64,000 nucleotides of DNA from Myrica gale (GCA_963930655.1 OZ005618.1:23534501-23598500); one strand, 5' to 3'. Positions 23,570-36,921 are shown, counted from the stretch's first letter. Numbers and translations: made by a program. The notes: a model not told the origin generated them from the letters alone.

Positions 23570-26500
23570 TCATGTGAAAGGATAAAAGTTTGAAAAGAGT
23601 AAACTACCGAGAAGGATGTAGGCTGCAGAATATGCCCAAATCAGATATGCCCATCTCTTGTGATGGGCCATTAAGTGTGAAGCAAACCAATAAAGAGGAG
23701 GGCTGGCAGACAAAAAGCGTGTTGCCACCTGTCAAGAAGCCATGGTCAGAAAACAGTGAGACATGAAGACGTAGGTACATTTGAACCATTTGCAAATAAC
23801 AGCTACAAGCAAAACAATCAACAACTTCACATTTCTAGCAGTGAACCAGAGTGAAACATCCCTCATCCTTACGTGAAAAAGCAGATTGTTCATAGTAATT
23901 GAACCAGCGAGCGAGCAACACTCACACAGAGGGTTTATACAAATGGATCATTATTTACAGAAACTATAAGGTAATAGCACTGATCTTGTTAAGCTCCTTT
24001 CAGAAGATACCAATTGAAGATTATTATTGTTCTAAGACCAATATCAAAAACCCTCTCGGAACACAAACACAGAGCTTCAATTTTATTTGGAGGTACTTAA
24101 TGCTTCACCGAAAAATAAATAATAGACCATATATATATTTATGTGCCCATTTTTCTTCCTGGGGAAACAAGTGGGTCTTCATGAAATTGTAGTCAATCTT
24201 AATGACATCAGGAAAACATTTTCGCGCTTTCTATTTTGTTACTGGAAAAGGTGAGCACTAATCCATACAAGGAACTGTACACATCTCCTTGGGCACCCAA
24301 CACACACCCTTATATAGTGGGTTAACTTTTAGGAGCCTCAAATCCTCGCAAGTCTTAGAAAATATTAGATTAAAGAATGGAATAAATACAATTTGCATTC
24401 TCAACCTATGGGGATATTGACACTGTGCACCCTTCTGTTAAAATTTTCAGTCAATTTTGACGGAAATTGATTTTTTAATGCGTGAAATAATAATTTTTTA
24501 CTCATAATTTTTTCAACAGTGACCATTGTATGAGGGTAAAATCATAATCTTAAAGGCCAAAATCAAGCTTTGGATGCCAGAAATTTGTAATAAGACCCAT
24601 GGGCCTCCATTAACATCAACTAGCATACCCTTTACATTCACAATATTAAGTCAAACCGACAGAAAAGCAACTAATTGTAAAAATTGTTTCTTAAAGCAGA
24701 TCTACAAACTGCCTAATCTTCAAACATCGAACAAAATAACATAAATTACTTGACAGAACGAGTCTAACCTGCACATGCATGAAAAAAAATGCAGTCGCTG
24801 CCATAAATGCCAAGTGCAGAATAAAAGGCAGACCAGAGACAGACAAGTATCCCAGCTTTGCTAACGAATCATTTTCTAGTGGTAGAGCATTTGCATCCTC
24901 CCTAGTTGTATGCTTCCTCTGTCTAAGATTGTGATATTCTGTTACAAGCACTCATTAATTGAGAATGTTGTCCACACACCGTAATGAAATCGAGGATAAC
25001 ACCTCCAATAAAGATAGTAAACTCAAATCTTACAAACATTCAGACAGGGACATGAAACTACAGGACATATTATTAGTGGAAGACATGAAAATGATTCACG
25101 GCTAAAAACAAAATTAACAAGTAAGCCTCTGGGCACTATAAAATAAGACTAAAAGTAATGCCTACGGCAAGAGCCATCTGATTCTCTGGCTGGAGATTTC
25201 AACTACCATGATATGATGTACTACATCTTCCCTAAAATGAATGCTCAAATTAACTACAATTTTGACATCTGCAAAAGTAATAGTAATACCTTGTATCTTA
25301 GGAGAAGGTTTCTCTGGAAAGTGAGCAATATTTGATCTTGGAATGGACTCTAGAGAGAAAAGCACGGGCGAAGAATGCTTTTCTTCGTCGGAAGCTCGAA
25401 AACCCAGTGAAAAAAATATTTCAGGCCTCGACTGTGCATAATAGACAACCGAACACAGCGCCAGAGACAATATAGGGGATGCGAGTAAAAAGTTCGGTAA
25501 CTGTTTCAACTGAAAATATGTTAAGAAACCTACCCCCCTGGCATCAAAATAAACCATCAATGCCTGTATATTTCTAAAAAGAATATTCCACAAGGTATGA
25601 TGGAAAGAAAATTTACATATGCATGCACAGCTAGTTCACTCTTCACACCATAGAGAGTTGCATTGCTTCTAATAAAAAAATCAACACTTGTTGTGAAACC
25701 ATGGCTTTTAATAAGAAGAACCACATTTGTTGAAACTTGAAAAAGGAAATCAACACTATGTTACTCAGAACAGTCCTTTTTCTTTTTTTCCTTTTTTTTT
25801 TTGGTGTGGGGGAAGGGGGTGTTATGAAATTATTGCACCACCATGAAGAAATTTTGGGTCAAACATGCTATCAAATCAGACAACAAGAATAAAAGACTTG
25901 GTGATGCACCAAATCAGACAAAAAGAAAAAAAAAGACACCGAGGGAAACGAACATCCATTTTGGGGTATTGCTGTGAAGCAACCAATTTTAAACATGGGA
26001 ATGTAAAATATGAAATCTTTCAACTAGATATGAGGATTATGGCAAAAAGAACTTCAACTACTATCAAAGCTGCAAACAAAGCAATAAGGAGATTAGCAAA
26101 GAGAAAAGCCATCATCACTAGTTACATAGATTAACTTACCAATAATGACTTTGAATATAATTGTACAGCAGTGGTACTCTTGCTTTGCACCAGGGCCTCG
26201 TTTCATCTAAGGAACGTCCTAGACATATATTGTAGTATCCATATGCTTGAAAAGCAATGAATGGAGCGAAAATACATACGCAACGCAAAGCTTCAGAAAC
26301 AAGGATCTGCAGTGCCAACTGGCACAAAAAATAAGAATTACTAACATCTCTATCTCGCCCTTTGCATCAGCACATAACTGAATGTAATCTATAAAAATAA
26401 TGTTCATATAAAAAACATGCTACTTGCTTGTCAAACATATAAGACAACGTAACCATGGATATTTGATTTACGGACTAACATAGTGAAAGCTCACAGCTGA

Positions 26501-27888
26501 CAAGAACAATTATTTCCATTTGGGCTAGAGCATAATGGATGTATATTGATACATGAACAATAGCACGCAGTATAATGGGTGTACTCGTTATTTGGAAATA
26601 GGGAATATTTCGAAACTAGAATAGAGACGGATACAAACTGTACACACTTTTTTTTTTCCGTTGCTTCAGCCAAGCCTATCCCATGGAAACAATCAATAGC
26701 CTCAACTATAAAGAGAGAACAAACAATCAGCAAAACAGAGAAACTCACGTAAGCATTATTTCTTATGAATACAGCATCATAAGCCCGATGCAACGTCCGA
26801 AAACAGACATAACCAGCATTAAGCACTCCATTAGACCTTGTACAACCAGAGAGAGCAAGCCAAAGAACAGCAATCCTATTTCCATCAGTTACTAAGTGGT
26901 ATATTCCTCCAATCGACAACAGTGCATACAGACTCTCCGAATATCTATGATAGCAAGGACAAGAAAAATGTCTTAGCATTTGATTCACCTTCCAAATATT
27001 TATGTCAAATTCAAAGAAAGTAGAACACTTACATGGACGAATAAAATATGGAAGCCGGATTGAAGCAAAACAAAATGGAAGCCCGGAATGCGGCTTCAGC
27101 ATCCTTCAAAATAATAACTGAAAGCCTGTAGGGGAGACGAGAAAACAGCAAAAAACAATCAGAAGAAATGATAAAGCTCAAAATGTGGAATAAACTATTA
27201 TCCCTATTACAAACAGGACATCATAAATCCCATAGCAGTCAAAATGTGGCTATGCTAAGCTAAGTAACTAGGAGTAAATTGGTTGAATTTATTTCTATGA
27301 ATGATAATTTGTGAAATGAACTAAACTCACTTGTAAAAATAAATAGCCCCGAGTACAAACGCGACGTTGTTGATCACATAGCCGGACAGCGCCAGCACAG
27401 CCCTAGATCCGACTAACGGCACCAAAGGCGCAAAAACTGGCAAAAAACAGAAGTATTGAAATTTTTCTATATAATAAAGATAAAGTTATCGTCTTCAAAC
27501 TCAAGTAAAAAGAGAATTCGGTTTCAAACGGCGGAAATGACCACTCCGAACCTGAGCGAGAGAGAAGGAACATTAAGAGGGGGAGTAGGGGGAGGAAGGC
27601 GTAGGACTGCTCGTACTCGTAGCCACAGTGGGAGATACGGACGAAGTAGACGGAGTCCCACACAACGCCGTTCTCGATGGAGGAGGCAAGCGAGGGAAAG
27701 AGAATATGTTCCGGATCCTGGTCATGGGAGAGGCAGTTAAGGTCAAGGGATCCGGAGGTGTCGTACGCGGAGAGGAGGGTGCGCCAGAGCAAGGTCAGGG
27801 CTAAAAGGAGGAGTCTGGAGAGGATCGCCGACCTGAGGACCAGTGTTTGGTGTGGCTTCGAAGGGAATGGGTTCGTCGCGGACGCCAT
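23570..27888 (-). CDS. PIGV: GPI mannosyltransferase 2 (PIG-V/GPI18 family), 495 aa
   Basis: Eight exons on the minus strand: 27552-27888, 27331-27436, 27033-27125, 26749-26944, 26140-26318, 25290-25537, 24769-24938 and 23570-23728. All junctions are GT-AG, the phases close and the total is 1488 bases. PIG-V adds the second mannose to the GPI anchor precursor in the ER membrane. The family signature is visible: the N-terminal first helix (SAILSRLLLLALTLLWRTLL), the lumenal WDSVYFVRIS with its acidic residue, YEQSYAFLPLLP, then FNPASIFYSS.YSESLYALLS and ten or so hydrophobic helices. It ends SLLFSNFYPFT. The length matches plant homologues of about 490 residues. The final exon contains a GGTAGTTT that could look like a donor but the frame reads through to the stop. 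No disruption is seen. Confidence 0.93.
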
Positions 27889-28442
27889 GTTACGGCGGAG
27901 AAAGGTGGCGGAGGTCCTTTGCAGTTTGCTGGGCGTTTAGGCGTGGGCGTTATCGAAGGAAGTATGATTTGGGCCTTATCTTTGTAGACTAGTTTGAATT
28001 GCAAGTGGGCTAGATCCTATCTTGGGCCTATGTGGGATGGGTCTTTCACAATGCCCACGTGCACTATCCGTACGAGTTTATGGACTTGCAACGTTATGTA
28101 TCGGAGCCCAACAAGTGAAGCAAAAGTGCGTTTGCTTTTAAAATTTTATCAAAATTTTGTATCGTGTTAAAAAAGAGATAGATATTGAAATTGATGAAAA
28201 AAAAGGATAAAAATAAAAGTAAAATTTTAAAATTTATTTAATAGAAGTAAAATTTTAATAAATTTTTTACTTAACAAACACATTAATAAAATGTGAACTG
28301 TATATGTAAAAGCTTAAATTACGACTTAAATCATTTTTGTGGTGAGGGGATGCTGCATATGTCTGAAATTTATCGTAGCACTAAGCTCTCTAGTACAACA
28401 AAGTTAGATCAAATCTATTTGAGCACTGCATATATATATCGA
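27889..28442. other. PIGV promoter side and spacer
   Basis: Sequence upstream of PIGV is first moderately GC-rich, then AT-rich. I see no separate gene before the hAT element at 28451. Confidence 0.5.
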
Positions 28443-28450
28443 CACATCCA

Positions 28451-29403
28451 CAGTAGCGGAACTAGAATTGAATTTGAAGGGGACCAACTCTTAAGGCGAA
28501 ACATCAAAAAAAAATTCATACATAATGCAAAAAAGTGTTTTAGAGATAAAATATTAAAAATTAAGGACTAAAAATATTAAAATATACATAACATACTAAT
28601 TGCAAAGATTGAAAATTGTATACACATTTGCAATTAATGAAAATTTGATAAAAAAATTAAAATAAAACTCGAAGAGAATAGAGAAGTTGATAGATACTTG
28701 ACATCATAAATAGAGTGAGCAAATTTTCACTTGGAAATTACAAGAACCACAAGTTGTAGCGATTTCATTTGCAAACATGTAAACATTTTAATTTTAAAAA
28801 AATATTTGTAAATGTTAAATACAATTTGCCCTATTATCTTTGGGGTACCTACACATTACACCCCGATGTATTATTTTTTAGACATTAGACCCATAAAGTT
28901 ACACATTTTTTTCGATTTGGACCATGTACCATAATTGAGCGTCAATTTAAATGGATTTCGTCAAAACATGCCTCTCACGTGGCCGCCACTTAAGTGAGAT
29001 TACGAATTTGCTATTGACCTCTTCCTTCTTCGCCCTCTTATCTTTGGGGGTATTTACACATTGACCCCCTTATTTTTGGGGTATTTACACATCTCACTTA
29101 GGGTCCGTCTAAATTGACGTCCAATTAGGGTATATGATCCAAATTAAAAAAAAATGTGTAACTTTATGGGTCTAATATCTCTAAAATAATACAACGGTGT
29201 GCAATGTGTAAATACTCCAAAGATAAGCGGGGTAAAGTGTATTTAAACTTTTTTTTCCTCCCTTTTACATGAAACAAAATCGATGAAATTCCATCATCTG
29301 CTCTTACAGTATTCTTGGACTAGGAGTCGGCCTGACAGATTAGTTATTAAAAAAAATTCAAACATTTTACATGGGCCCACCGGGCCCCCTAGATCTGCCT
29401 ATG
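28451..29403. mobile_element. hAT element (about 953 bp) with a nested palindromic MITE
   Basis: The termini are CAGTAGCGGAACTAG and CTAGATCTGCCTATG, imperfect inverted repeats. They are flanked by CACATCCA (28443-28450) and CACGTCCA (29404-29411), an 8-bp target duplication with one mismatch, as expected for hAT. No transposase is present. A fold-back element occupies the middle. Confidence 0.75.
28828..29246. mobile_element. Fold-back MITE with arms of about 120 bp, nested in a hAT element
   Basis: The left arm (about 28828-28960: TTATCTTTGGGGTA..., AGACCCATAAAGTTACACAT, ...TTTGGACCATGTACC) is repeated inverted in the right arm (about 29095-29246: ...GGATC/ATATACCC, ATGTGTAACTTTATGGGTCT, ...CCAAAGATAAGCGGGG). 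Such long arms would fold into a hairpin of over 100 bp. The spacer holds a further partial repeat of the TTATCTTTGGGGGTA text near 29040. Confidence 0.75.
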
Positions 29404-29411
29404 CACGTCCA

Positions 29412-30560
29412 TATAGTTGTCTTTAAATTGATGTTAAGCTATATATTTTCAACTTTACAAGTAACTATGGGATTATATTCGAGTTTGGTTCGTTTAAATC
29501 AATTAGAATGATGAAATTTTTCTCTTCAAGAATTTGAGCAAAAATTGGAGTTATTTATATTCTAAAATTATATTTATTTAGTATGGGAGCTTTTGACCAT
29601 CTTGGTGCACTCAATTATGAATCATTTCAACTTTATTGAAAAATGCTTGGGGTCGTTTTGCTGTTGGTATACAGATTTGATCTTCAAAACCCCCGTGAAC
29701 CTTATATGTGGACAGCTTGAACGTTGTCCAATTCAAAGCTATCTAGTCTTCAGGTACTGCTTGAAGGCATTTATTTTCCTTTTTTAACTCCTGAATATGG
29801 ATGAGTTCCAAAAAGGGGAACAAAAATACTTAAATGATTTTTCAGTTAACTATTTTTTCTCTATTCTCTACTAAAATGCTGAATATTAATTTATCATTAT
29901 GAAAGTGGCTAGTTTTGGAAATTTTATGTTAGACATTATTTTTATTGTTATTCAGTATTTTTAATATCTTTATCGATAATAAAAATTTATTTTTGCGTTT
30001 CAGGTTGTAATTCGTATTTTATTGGACCTCTTTTTATTATTTTTAATATCTCGCTATCATTTGAACTTTGATTCTACATTTTCGTAATTAGTTTGCTGAG
30101 ATAAAATTACAAGACTCTGATGAGTCGAAGCTTTATAGATAGCTCTTCATTTGTTGACGGACAAATTTGTAAGAAAAACACAACTTCCCCGATTGAAGCC
30201 TTTGATAATTCAAATAGATAATTAGAGGAAGTATCTGTCTAGATCCTTCTAATATGATTGTTATTCTGAATCTAGAGGTACATCAAACTAAATAAGCTCA
30301 CAAAATATTCTTTAAATTTTCATATGAACCAAACACTATATGTCTATTTTCAAAGAATTAGCCAAACACTAAAATTTGTTTTGTTTTCCCTGTAAATATT
30401 TTCAGCTGCAAATATTTTCTTATTTTCCTCCTTTTACGCCGAAACAAACACAGCCTAAATGAAATTGATTAGCCGCACAGCTGGATTGCCTCGTTAGATT
30501 AAAAATGGATTGTATACAAACAAAAGGTCTAAACTATAATTATAGGAAGTACTATAATAT
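29412..30560. other. Intergenic, AT-rich, no gene seen
   Basis: No coding signal or defined element. The right end contains the likely 3' UTR of the UTP20 fragment (minus strand). Confidence 0.5.
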
Positions 30561-33500
30561 TTACATTGTCCTTGGTTTCTTGTGCACCCATCTATCCATT
30601 TTCATTGTCATTATCTTTCTTTTCTTGTTGGCGCGATGCTTAGCAGCGATTCTTAACTTCCTCTTTGCATTGCGCATTGGATCGACCACAGCCATGACCT
30701 TTTCTTCTTTCTTCCTTTTGTCCCTCTTCGCCTTGAGATTCCTCCGGATCTCGCTGTAAACTTGCACGAAGTTCTGGATGCCTAACGTATTCCTTATAGT
30801 CTCACAAACTTCTTGGGCCAATTGCTTCGTATCATCTGCCCATTACAAGCAACTCATCAGTTTTGTACCAGAAAAACAATAGAGCTTGCTGTCTGCCCAC
30901 CATGGTGCAAAACAGAAAACTTAAATTGCCACAACATTACACTGTAAGTTAAAAATGCTACAGCTTCAATCATATTTGACAGATGATGCAGGTCATGTTA
31001 CGTATCCAAGAAAAAACGATATATAGAGCAGGTGTAATTACAACATGGGGAAAACCACAGCTTCAACCTATGCTACTACATTTGAGCACTTTCGTGTGTT
31101 AAGCTTTGGCCCTTAAACAGTAAACAATTAACTCCATGGAAGCTTATAGGTCAAGAAAGATACCAGATTGATGAACCATCGAGATTCATGGGGAAAAATT
31201 TAAAGGACAGATCAAAACCTTCCTCGTCTCTGGTATCACTTCTAGACAGCAATGTTGATTACAAAAATGAGACAAGCAGACACATTAACTTTTACTTACA
31301 TGGACATTAAAAAAGATAAGTTTCCTTTGCTAATTCAAAATTTTCCAGTATTAGGATTTGCTAAAATCATCCACTTGGCATATTATGAATAATGCAGAAA
31401 AGCTCAAAACCTATAAAAGAAAATAAACAATGTTCTTGTTTCCTCGAATTTTTTTTCAAAAGGCTAACATGTAATTCGCTGTTACTTCCATATTCTTTAT
31501 CAAAAAGGGCCCTTGGACAGTAGCGAGTGAGGAAGAAGAGACCAGACATTGGGATCCTTACTTAGTCTCGGTCACACTACAATCCTTAACCACCTGGGGG
31601 CCTCTCAGGAGGAGTCTAGACAAGCCTGCAGAGAACCATAAAGCAGGGCCGTGTGGAGGAACTAAAAACATTCCCCGAAGATGTATCAAGTCTATAGGAT
31701 GACCCCAACCTAATAGAGACAGTGGTAAAGAAGCTTGTGGATATGGATAAGGAGCATGAGTGTCATTTCCTTAGCATCATCACCCACGGAGAATCAAAAT
31801 CACGACTTCCCCTCCACTAAACTACATGGGTGAAAGCTTTTGCCACTAAGCCAACCCAGACAACTTGATGATTGTGGTATAATTGAAACAAGAAAAAAAA
31901 AATTCTTGACAGACAATCCCTCAAAAACAGATGTATTTTTTTTCTCTAGGCAAAAAACAGATGTATTTATAATACAACAATATTGTTTGCATATGAAACT
32001 AATCCAGAAATGTAGTCCAGAGGGAAGCAAACTCACCAGGGATCACCCTCCCAGCAAATCCTTCACAAACTTTATATAGGGGCAACAGCATTTCAGGTGC
32101 ATAATGTCGGTAATCATCCTGACTGAGTTGTGAAGAAATTTTGGAAAAACAATTGAATACGATTTTCATCTACACGGAACAATCAAAATACATCAGCAAC
32201 AAGTATTTGGTAGAGAAAAACAAATAAATAATATATGCATATTTCAGAACTGTGAAATTTTTTTGAGGCATTTGTATCATTGCAGAAGTTTCCAAGACTA
32301 TCGTCAACAAGACTAATGTATCACAGGCTGCAACCTCTTTAAAACAAACCTGAATAGGCTCCATCTGAAGGGCGATCTTTCCCATTCTTTTAAGCAAATA
32401 AGAAATAATCAAATGCCGTATGTCCGTGAAGTGGCCTTCACCCATTTGATCATGTACAGCAGACATAAGCGAAAATAACATGTTACTTCCTTTTCTTGAA
32501 TCAAGCAATTGGAAAGCTTTTAGAAAACGGCCTTGCTCATGCTGTTTGAGGGTAGACCAGAACATGGGAGAACCAAGATACTCCATCTGTCCCATCAAAG
32601 AATGCACGCCACAAATCGTGAACACAAGATTTTGTGTAATCAGGTTGCTGGCATCATCGTCAGTGAGTTGCGTCTTCAATTGGCAACAGAGGGAAACGGC
32701 TATAATTAAAAGTCTACTCGGCTCCATAAGATAAAAAATTTCTAAAGATTTTTCTTCATTTTCTTTGCAAGCTTCTGTTGCACTGGCAAAGTATAGGGCT
32801 ATGAGGCGACTGGATATGTGGCGTAACCACATGTGTGGGTGCAAAACCAACTCACAGATAGCCTCCCAGATATCCTACAATTATGCAAAGAAATACAAAA
32901 GAAAATTATGGCAGAAATGAAAATTACAGAAATCCTCAAGTTCCAAAAAAAAAGAGCAATTTAAAAAAGTTGACATAAACTAAAGCTATCTGAAAACACC
33001 AATATCTAACTTCTACAAGGCTTTATGCATCTACCAAGAATAGTTGATCAGCAACAAAATAAATGGCCAACTTGGTCAAACCTCTAAAGAAAATATCACT
33101 ATTACGCCAGGGAATCACATTAAGAGTCACTTCTCAGCATCAAAGCAGGATAACATATTACATTTTACAGTCACATTATTTTAACGAAGATTCTCTTACT
33201 CAGGCACTTGCAAGAAGTACCCATACAGAATAATTTCAGATGGATGTTCACCGTGACTAGGCCTGTTGGAGGACTATGGACATGAGTTATCACCATAAAC
33301 TAAACAGGAAACTAAGGGCTTGTTCGTTTTGGTGAGATTTTTAGAATTTGAAGTGTTTTGAGAATTTTTAGGTGATGTTTGAGTTTTATCGGTGTTTGTG
33401 TAGAAGTTGTTGACTTTTATTAATGGGTTTAAAAAAGGTATTGATGATTTTTAAAGTTGTTGTTTGTAGATTACCTTTATTGGAATGCGTGTAGAAGATA

Positions 33501-34364
33501 AAACATGTTCGGTTTGTAAATTTGTTGGATTTAAGTGTATCCTAGAATACTTATCAAAACGAACGTCCTCTAATAGAATTTCATTCTGAAGACACCAAGA
33601 TGTATACAGTTTTTATTAGAGCACTGATAATACCGACCTCGATTTCAAAGACCGAAACAGAGATTTCATGTTACTTTCTTTTTTAAACCTGTTGATTTTG
33701 GTAATTCCTTGTTTTATGACAGGATTTCTACCACCGAAAGTGAAAAAAAATTGACAGGGGTTTAACACTTAATCTCAAGATATAATAACTAACATGGAGT
33801 GTTTCTCTAAGTTAGATTGCACCAAACCATACTAGGTTAAAAAATTCAAATAAAAACAAGAAAAAACAATGTTGAAGACCACATCAAAATACACTACATT
33901 CAATGAGTTAAATCTGACTCAAGTGGTAAAAACCATGTCATCTGAAGCATCTGTAAGTATACACTTCCCAGCTATAACTGCACATGAGGCGCCTAACTTC
34001 AGAAGTCAGTGGTCACTGGCACAGCTAAGTAGGGAAACATTAGAAACTATTGACTCTTATGGAATATATTTTACTAAGTGAATACATTGTATAAATAAGA
34101 TATATTTATATGTTTGTAAAGGTTGACATACCTCAAGATCACTTTTAAAGCACAATTCATGGAATTGATGCAGCATCTTCTCCAACATTACGAGTGAATA
34201 ATATGCCTCTCTCCAGAAAGCAACATCAGGCTCCTCAGCAACATTTAGCTGCCTACTGGTTACAGCACCGATGGCAGACTGCAAAATCTTTCTAGCCACA
34301 TGCAACACTCTATTAACATGTCTTTCAAATCCTCTCTTCATGACCTCAACCAGTAATCCCAATA
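30561..34364 (-). CDS. UTP20: UTP20, small-subunit processome component, C-terminal part only
   Basis: Four exons on the minus strand: 34132 to the N gap at 34364, 32350-32874, 32037-32169 and 30561-30835. Phases agree. They encode about 385 residues ending in the highly basic tail NLKAKRDKRK...RNAKRKLRIAAKHRANKKRK, a hallmark of UTP20, a huge HEAT-repeat protein of about 2,500-2,700 residues. UTP20 is needed in the nucleolus for early 18S rRNA processing. Upstream text such as DDYRHYAPEMLLPLYKVCEGFAG also fits. The reading frame shows no damage, but the first 85% of the protein is missing: the leftmost coding text stops at the 200-N gap and I find no UTP20 exons to its right. Either the assembly is misjoined or incomplete at the gap, or this is a truncated copy. 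Confidence 0.88.
31560..31856 (-). mobile_element. Probable tRNA-derived SINE in a UTP20 intron
   Basis: On the minus strand an A-box-like TGGCTTAGTGGC (31842-31853) is followed by a B-box-like TTTTGATTCTCC (31788-31799), the internal RNA polymerase III promoter layout of plant SINEs. The body runs on with GC-richer text than the intron. The 3' end and target duplication are not defined, so the left bound is approximate. Confidence 0.45.
33316..33570. mobile_element. Tourist-like MITE (255 bp) in a UTP20 intron
   Basis: The ends GGGCTTGTTCGTTTTG and CAAAACGAACGTCCTC are imperfect inverted repeats. They are flanked by TAA on both sides (33313-33315 and 33571-33573). A 3-bp TAA duplication and GGGC..GTT termini fit the PIF/Harbinger (Tourist) group. 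Confidence 0.65.
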
Positions 34365-34564
34365 NNNNNNNNNNNNNNNNNNNNNNNNNNNNNNNNNNNN
34401 NNNNNNNNNNNNNNNNNNNNNNNNNNNNNNNNNNNNNNNNNNNNNNNNNNNNNNNNNNNNNNNNNNNNNNNNNNNNNNNNNNNNNNNNNNNNNNNNNNNN
34501 NNNNNNNNNNNNNNNNNNNNNNNNNNNNNNNNNNNNNNNNNNNNNNNNNNNNNNNNNNNNNNNN
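34365..34564. other. Assembly gap (200 N)
   Basis: Exactly 200 undetermined bases. The round number suggests a placeholder of unknown true size. It falls inside a UTP20 exon. Confidence 0.99.
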
Positions 34565-36282
34565 AAAAAGGGGGGGCTTGTGGGTATGTTTTTCAAACTC
34601 TGTATCCAAGAAAAGAAGAGGAGAAACTTAGAAAGGACAAGTAATGGGAATATGATTGGTAAAGATTCATTTTGCTAAAATTCTTTTGTTTTTTTTTTTG
34701 GTAAGAAGAAGAATTGATTGCACTCTATCAATGTCATAATTTTTGAACAAATTTGACTTAACTAACAGGATTGGAGTAGAATGATAAACTTAGAACATTC
34801 GAATTAGGTTCACAGCCTAAATATGACTTATGAGTTAAGTCAAAAAATTGCTAGGAAGATATAGAATTTAAACTCACGAACACCCACCAAATGCTATTCA
34901 TTCGGGCTAGACATATGAATCTACCACTCATCATAAAAGTTTAAGCTGATAGGAAGAGAATATTTTATTATTTGAATTATATTCTCTAATACTCTCTCTC
35001 TCACGTGTAGAACAGACTCACCTTTAATTAGGAGACCCAACACGTGCAATATTTAATTGAAATTGTGGTAAAGTGCAAATTCATGTCTCGGAAACCTTGA
35101 CTTTTATACCATATTAATTTACCACTCATCCTAAAAGTTTAAGCTGATAAATTTTTTTTATTTAAATTATATTCTTTAACAAGTTAACTTCGGGTTCATA
35201 GTCGAGTTCCCATGTGAATCTAACACCAAACATGGCTCAGTCAAGGTAGGGATTGTCCAATCCGCACGATCCCAATTTTATATAGATCTGTCGGTTTGGG
35301 TCAGGTTCGGTTTTGCTAGTCTCTTCGAGTTTGGGTCGAGTCAGACAATAGGAGAAAACGTTAAAAAGGAGCAAAACTAGGGTGTCGTTTCACTAGTGCC
35401 GGTATAAGAGGAAAAAAAAAAAGGAGGGGGTGTTAAGAGTCTCGAATCCGAACCTTATTTTTTTCGAGTTTATGTTTTAAAATCGGAATTCGAGGTCAAC
35501 CAATCCGTTCAGATGAGCCCGGTCAATTTTGGATCGGGAGGTCGGGCTGTAGATTTTTGACCATCCGTCCATGATCCATCCCTACTGTACTACTGTTCGT
35601 CCAAGTTAAACTATCCCATTTGGATCTTTATCCGAACAATAGTTTATACACAGAAAAAAGTAAGTTCTTTTTATGGTAATACATTTGCTGGCCGCACAAT
35701 TTAAGGCGACTCGGAAAAGTTTCTTTCCAGTTTCAAGCACAAAGCCAAAGCTATGCAGTAAGAGCCAACTCGTCAATGAAAACCATGCAAATCGTGACAA
35801 GTCCCATGTCTACACTGCTGTGTTTACCCTCTTCGAAAGGATTATTTATTGCTAGTAGGCCTCTGGACAGCTCAGGAAGTAATTAGATACCGGTGGCGAT
35901 ATAATTCGTTAACTGAAGTAGTTGGTCTGGAGGTGGATCATTAATGTCGTCTCAGTCTGCAGGCCGAGTCCCTTCACCCGGTCACAGATGCAGAACGATG
36001 CATGTAGAAAAAACTTGAAATATAGCAACCTTAAATGCAAGTTTGCTGGAAGTCCACGTTGGATAGGGACAAAAGTAGAACTGAACTCTAACTCAAATGG
36101 CACTAATAAAGTTTATTTTCTTCTAATAAAATTTTATACTCTTATACAATTTAAGTTTTTGGATGTTGTCGGAGCTTCACAATGTTCCTCTCTTGGAGCA
36201 CTCTTAGAACATGTCTATTGGATGCGATGTCGAAGGACATAAAAAATTTGAGTGACAATCTTCTAATACATGTTGATCGTAC
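34565..36282. other. Intergenic with decayed repeats
   Basis: No gene is supported. Two similar stretches (ACCACTCATCATAAAAGTTTAAGC near 34920, and ACCACTCATCCTAAAAGTTTAAGC near 35120, each followed by ATTTAAATTATATTC-type text) are diverged copies of a dispersed repeat. A possible hAT element lies at 35247-35584. Confidence 0.5.
35247..35584. mobile_element. Possible hAT element with TAGGGAT termini
   Basis: It starts TAGGGATTGTCCAATCC and ends CATGATCCATCCCTA, giving inverted TAGGGAT ends and a GGGTC/GGTCGGG-rich interior like other hAT MITEs here. No matching 8-bp duplication is visible, so the call is tentative. Confidence 0.4.
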
Positions 36283-36466
36283 CTGGCAGACTTGGAAGTC
36301 CAGTAGTCACACAGTGACATTGACAGGTTTCTAACAAAAGCACTAAATTTTGCCTTAAATGTGGGTAAAACTTTTTGTAACGGCAATATAATGCATGCCC
36401 ATTTGGAGACAAATCATCACCTTCACATGTGAAGTATCCAGTTAGGCTCTAGAATAATTAGCGCCA
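36283..36466. repeat. Direct repeat copy 1 (184 bp) of the LTPG promoter-proximal block
   Basis: The block beginning CTGGCAGACTTGGAAG and ending AATTAGCGCCA matches 37997-38180 with about one mismatch (GTGGG versus ATGGG near the middle). Copies start 1714 bp apart. Confidence 0.93.
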
Positions 36467-36807
36467 CCCACTACCTCTCTCAAGTTTGTACAAACTGCAC
36501 GGTGAACATATTTAACAAAGATCTGAACAAAAGTAGCACTATCACATGTGAATAGATTATAGCTAGAGTATCCTGATTACAAAAAGAACAGCTAATCCAA
36601 AACCTCTCAATATTTCTTTAATCTCTGATGGATGTCAAGGAGGAAAACGAAGTTTTGAGCCTCTCCTCTCCATAGCCTATATGAATAGCACAAGTGAAAA
36701 TGGATAATGTTTTTGTTCTATACTTGTTAAACTACAACAGAAGACAAATTGGACCAGATCACCATAATTAAGTTATAAGCACTCACCCTTTGGTCCAGAT
36801 AATCACT

Positions 36808-36921
36808 GATTCACCAAAAAAGCTCACGGGCTGCCCGAACAAAGTAGCTATTTCTTGTTGTTAGGATTCACCAAAAAAGCTCACGGGCTGCCCGAACAAA
36901 GTAGCTATTTCTTGTTGTTAG
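36808..36921. repeat. 57-bp tandem duplication
   Basis: A unit starting GATTCACCAAAAAAGC and ending TTCTTGTTGTTAG occurs twice with no visible difference. Confidence 0.92.

Noticed and set aside
26491-27102. A 203-codon minus-strand frame beginning in PIGV exon 3
   Set aside because: Its N-terminus lies upstream of the true exon 4 acceptor and its end reads into the next intron past a good GTGAGT donor. Only 26749-26944 is exon.
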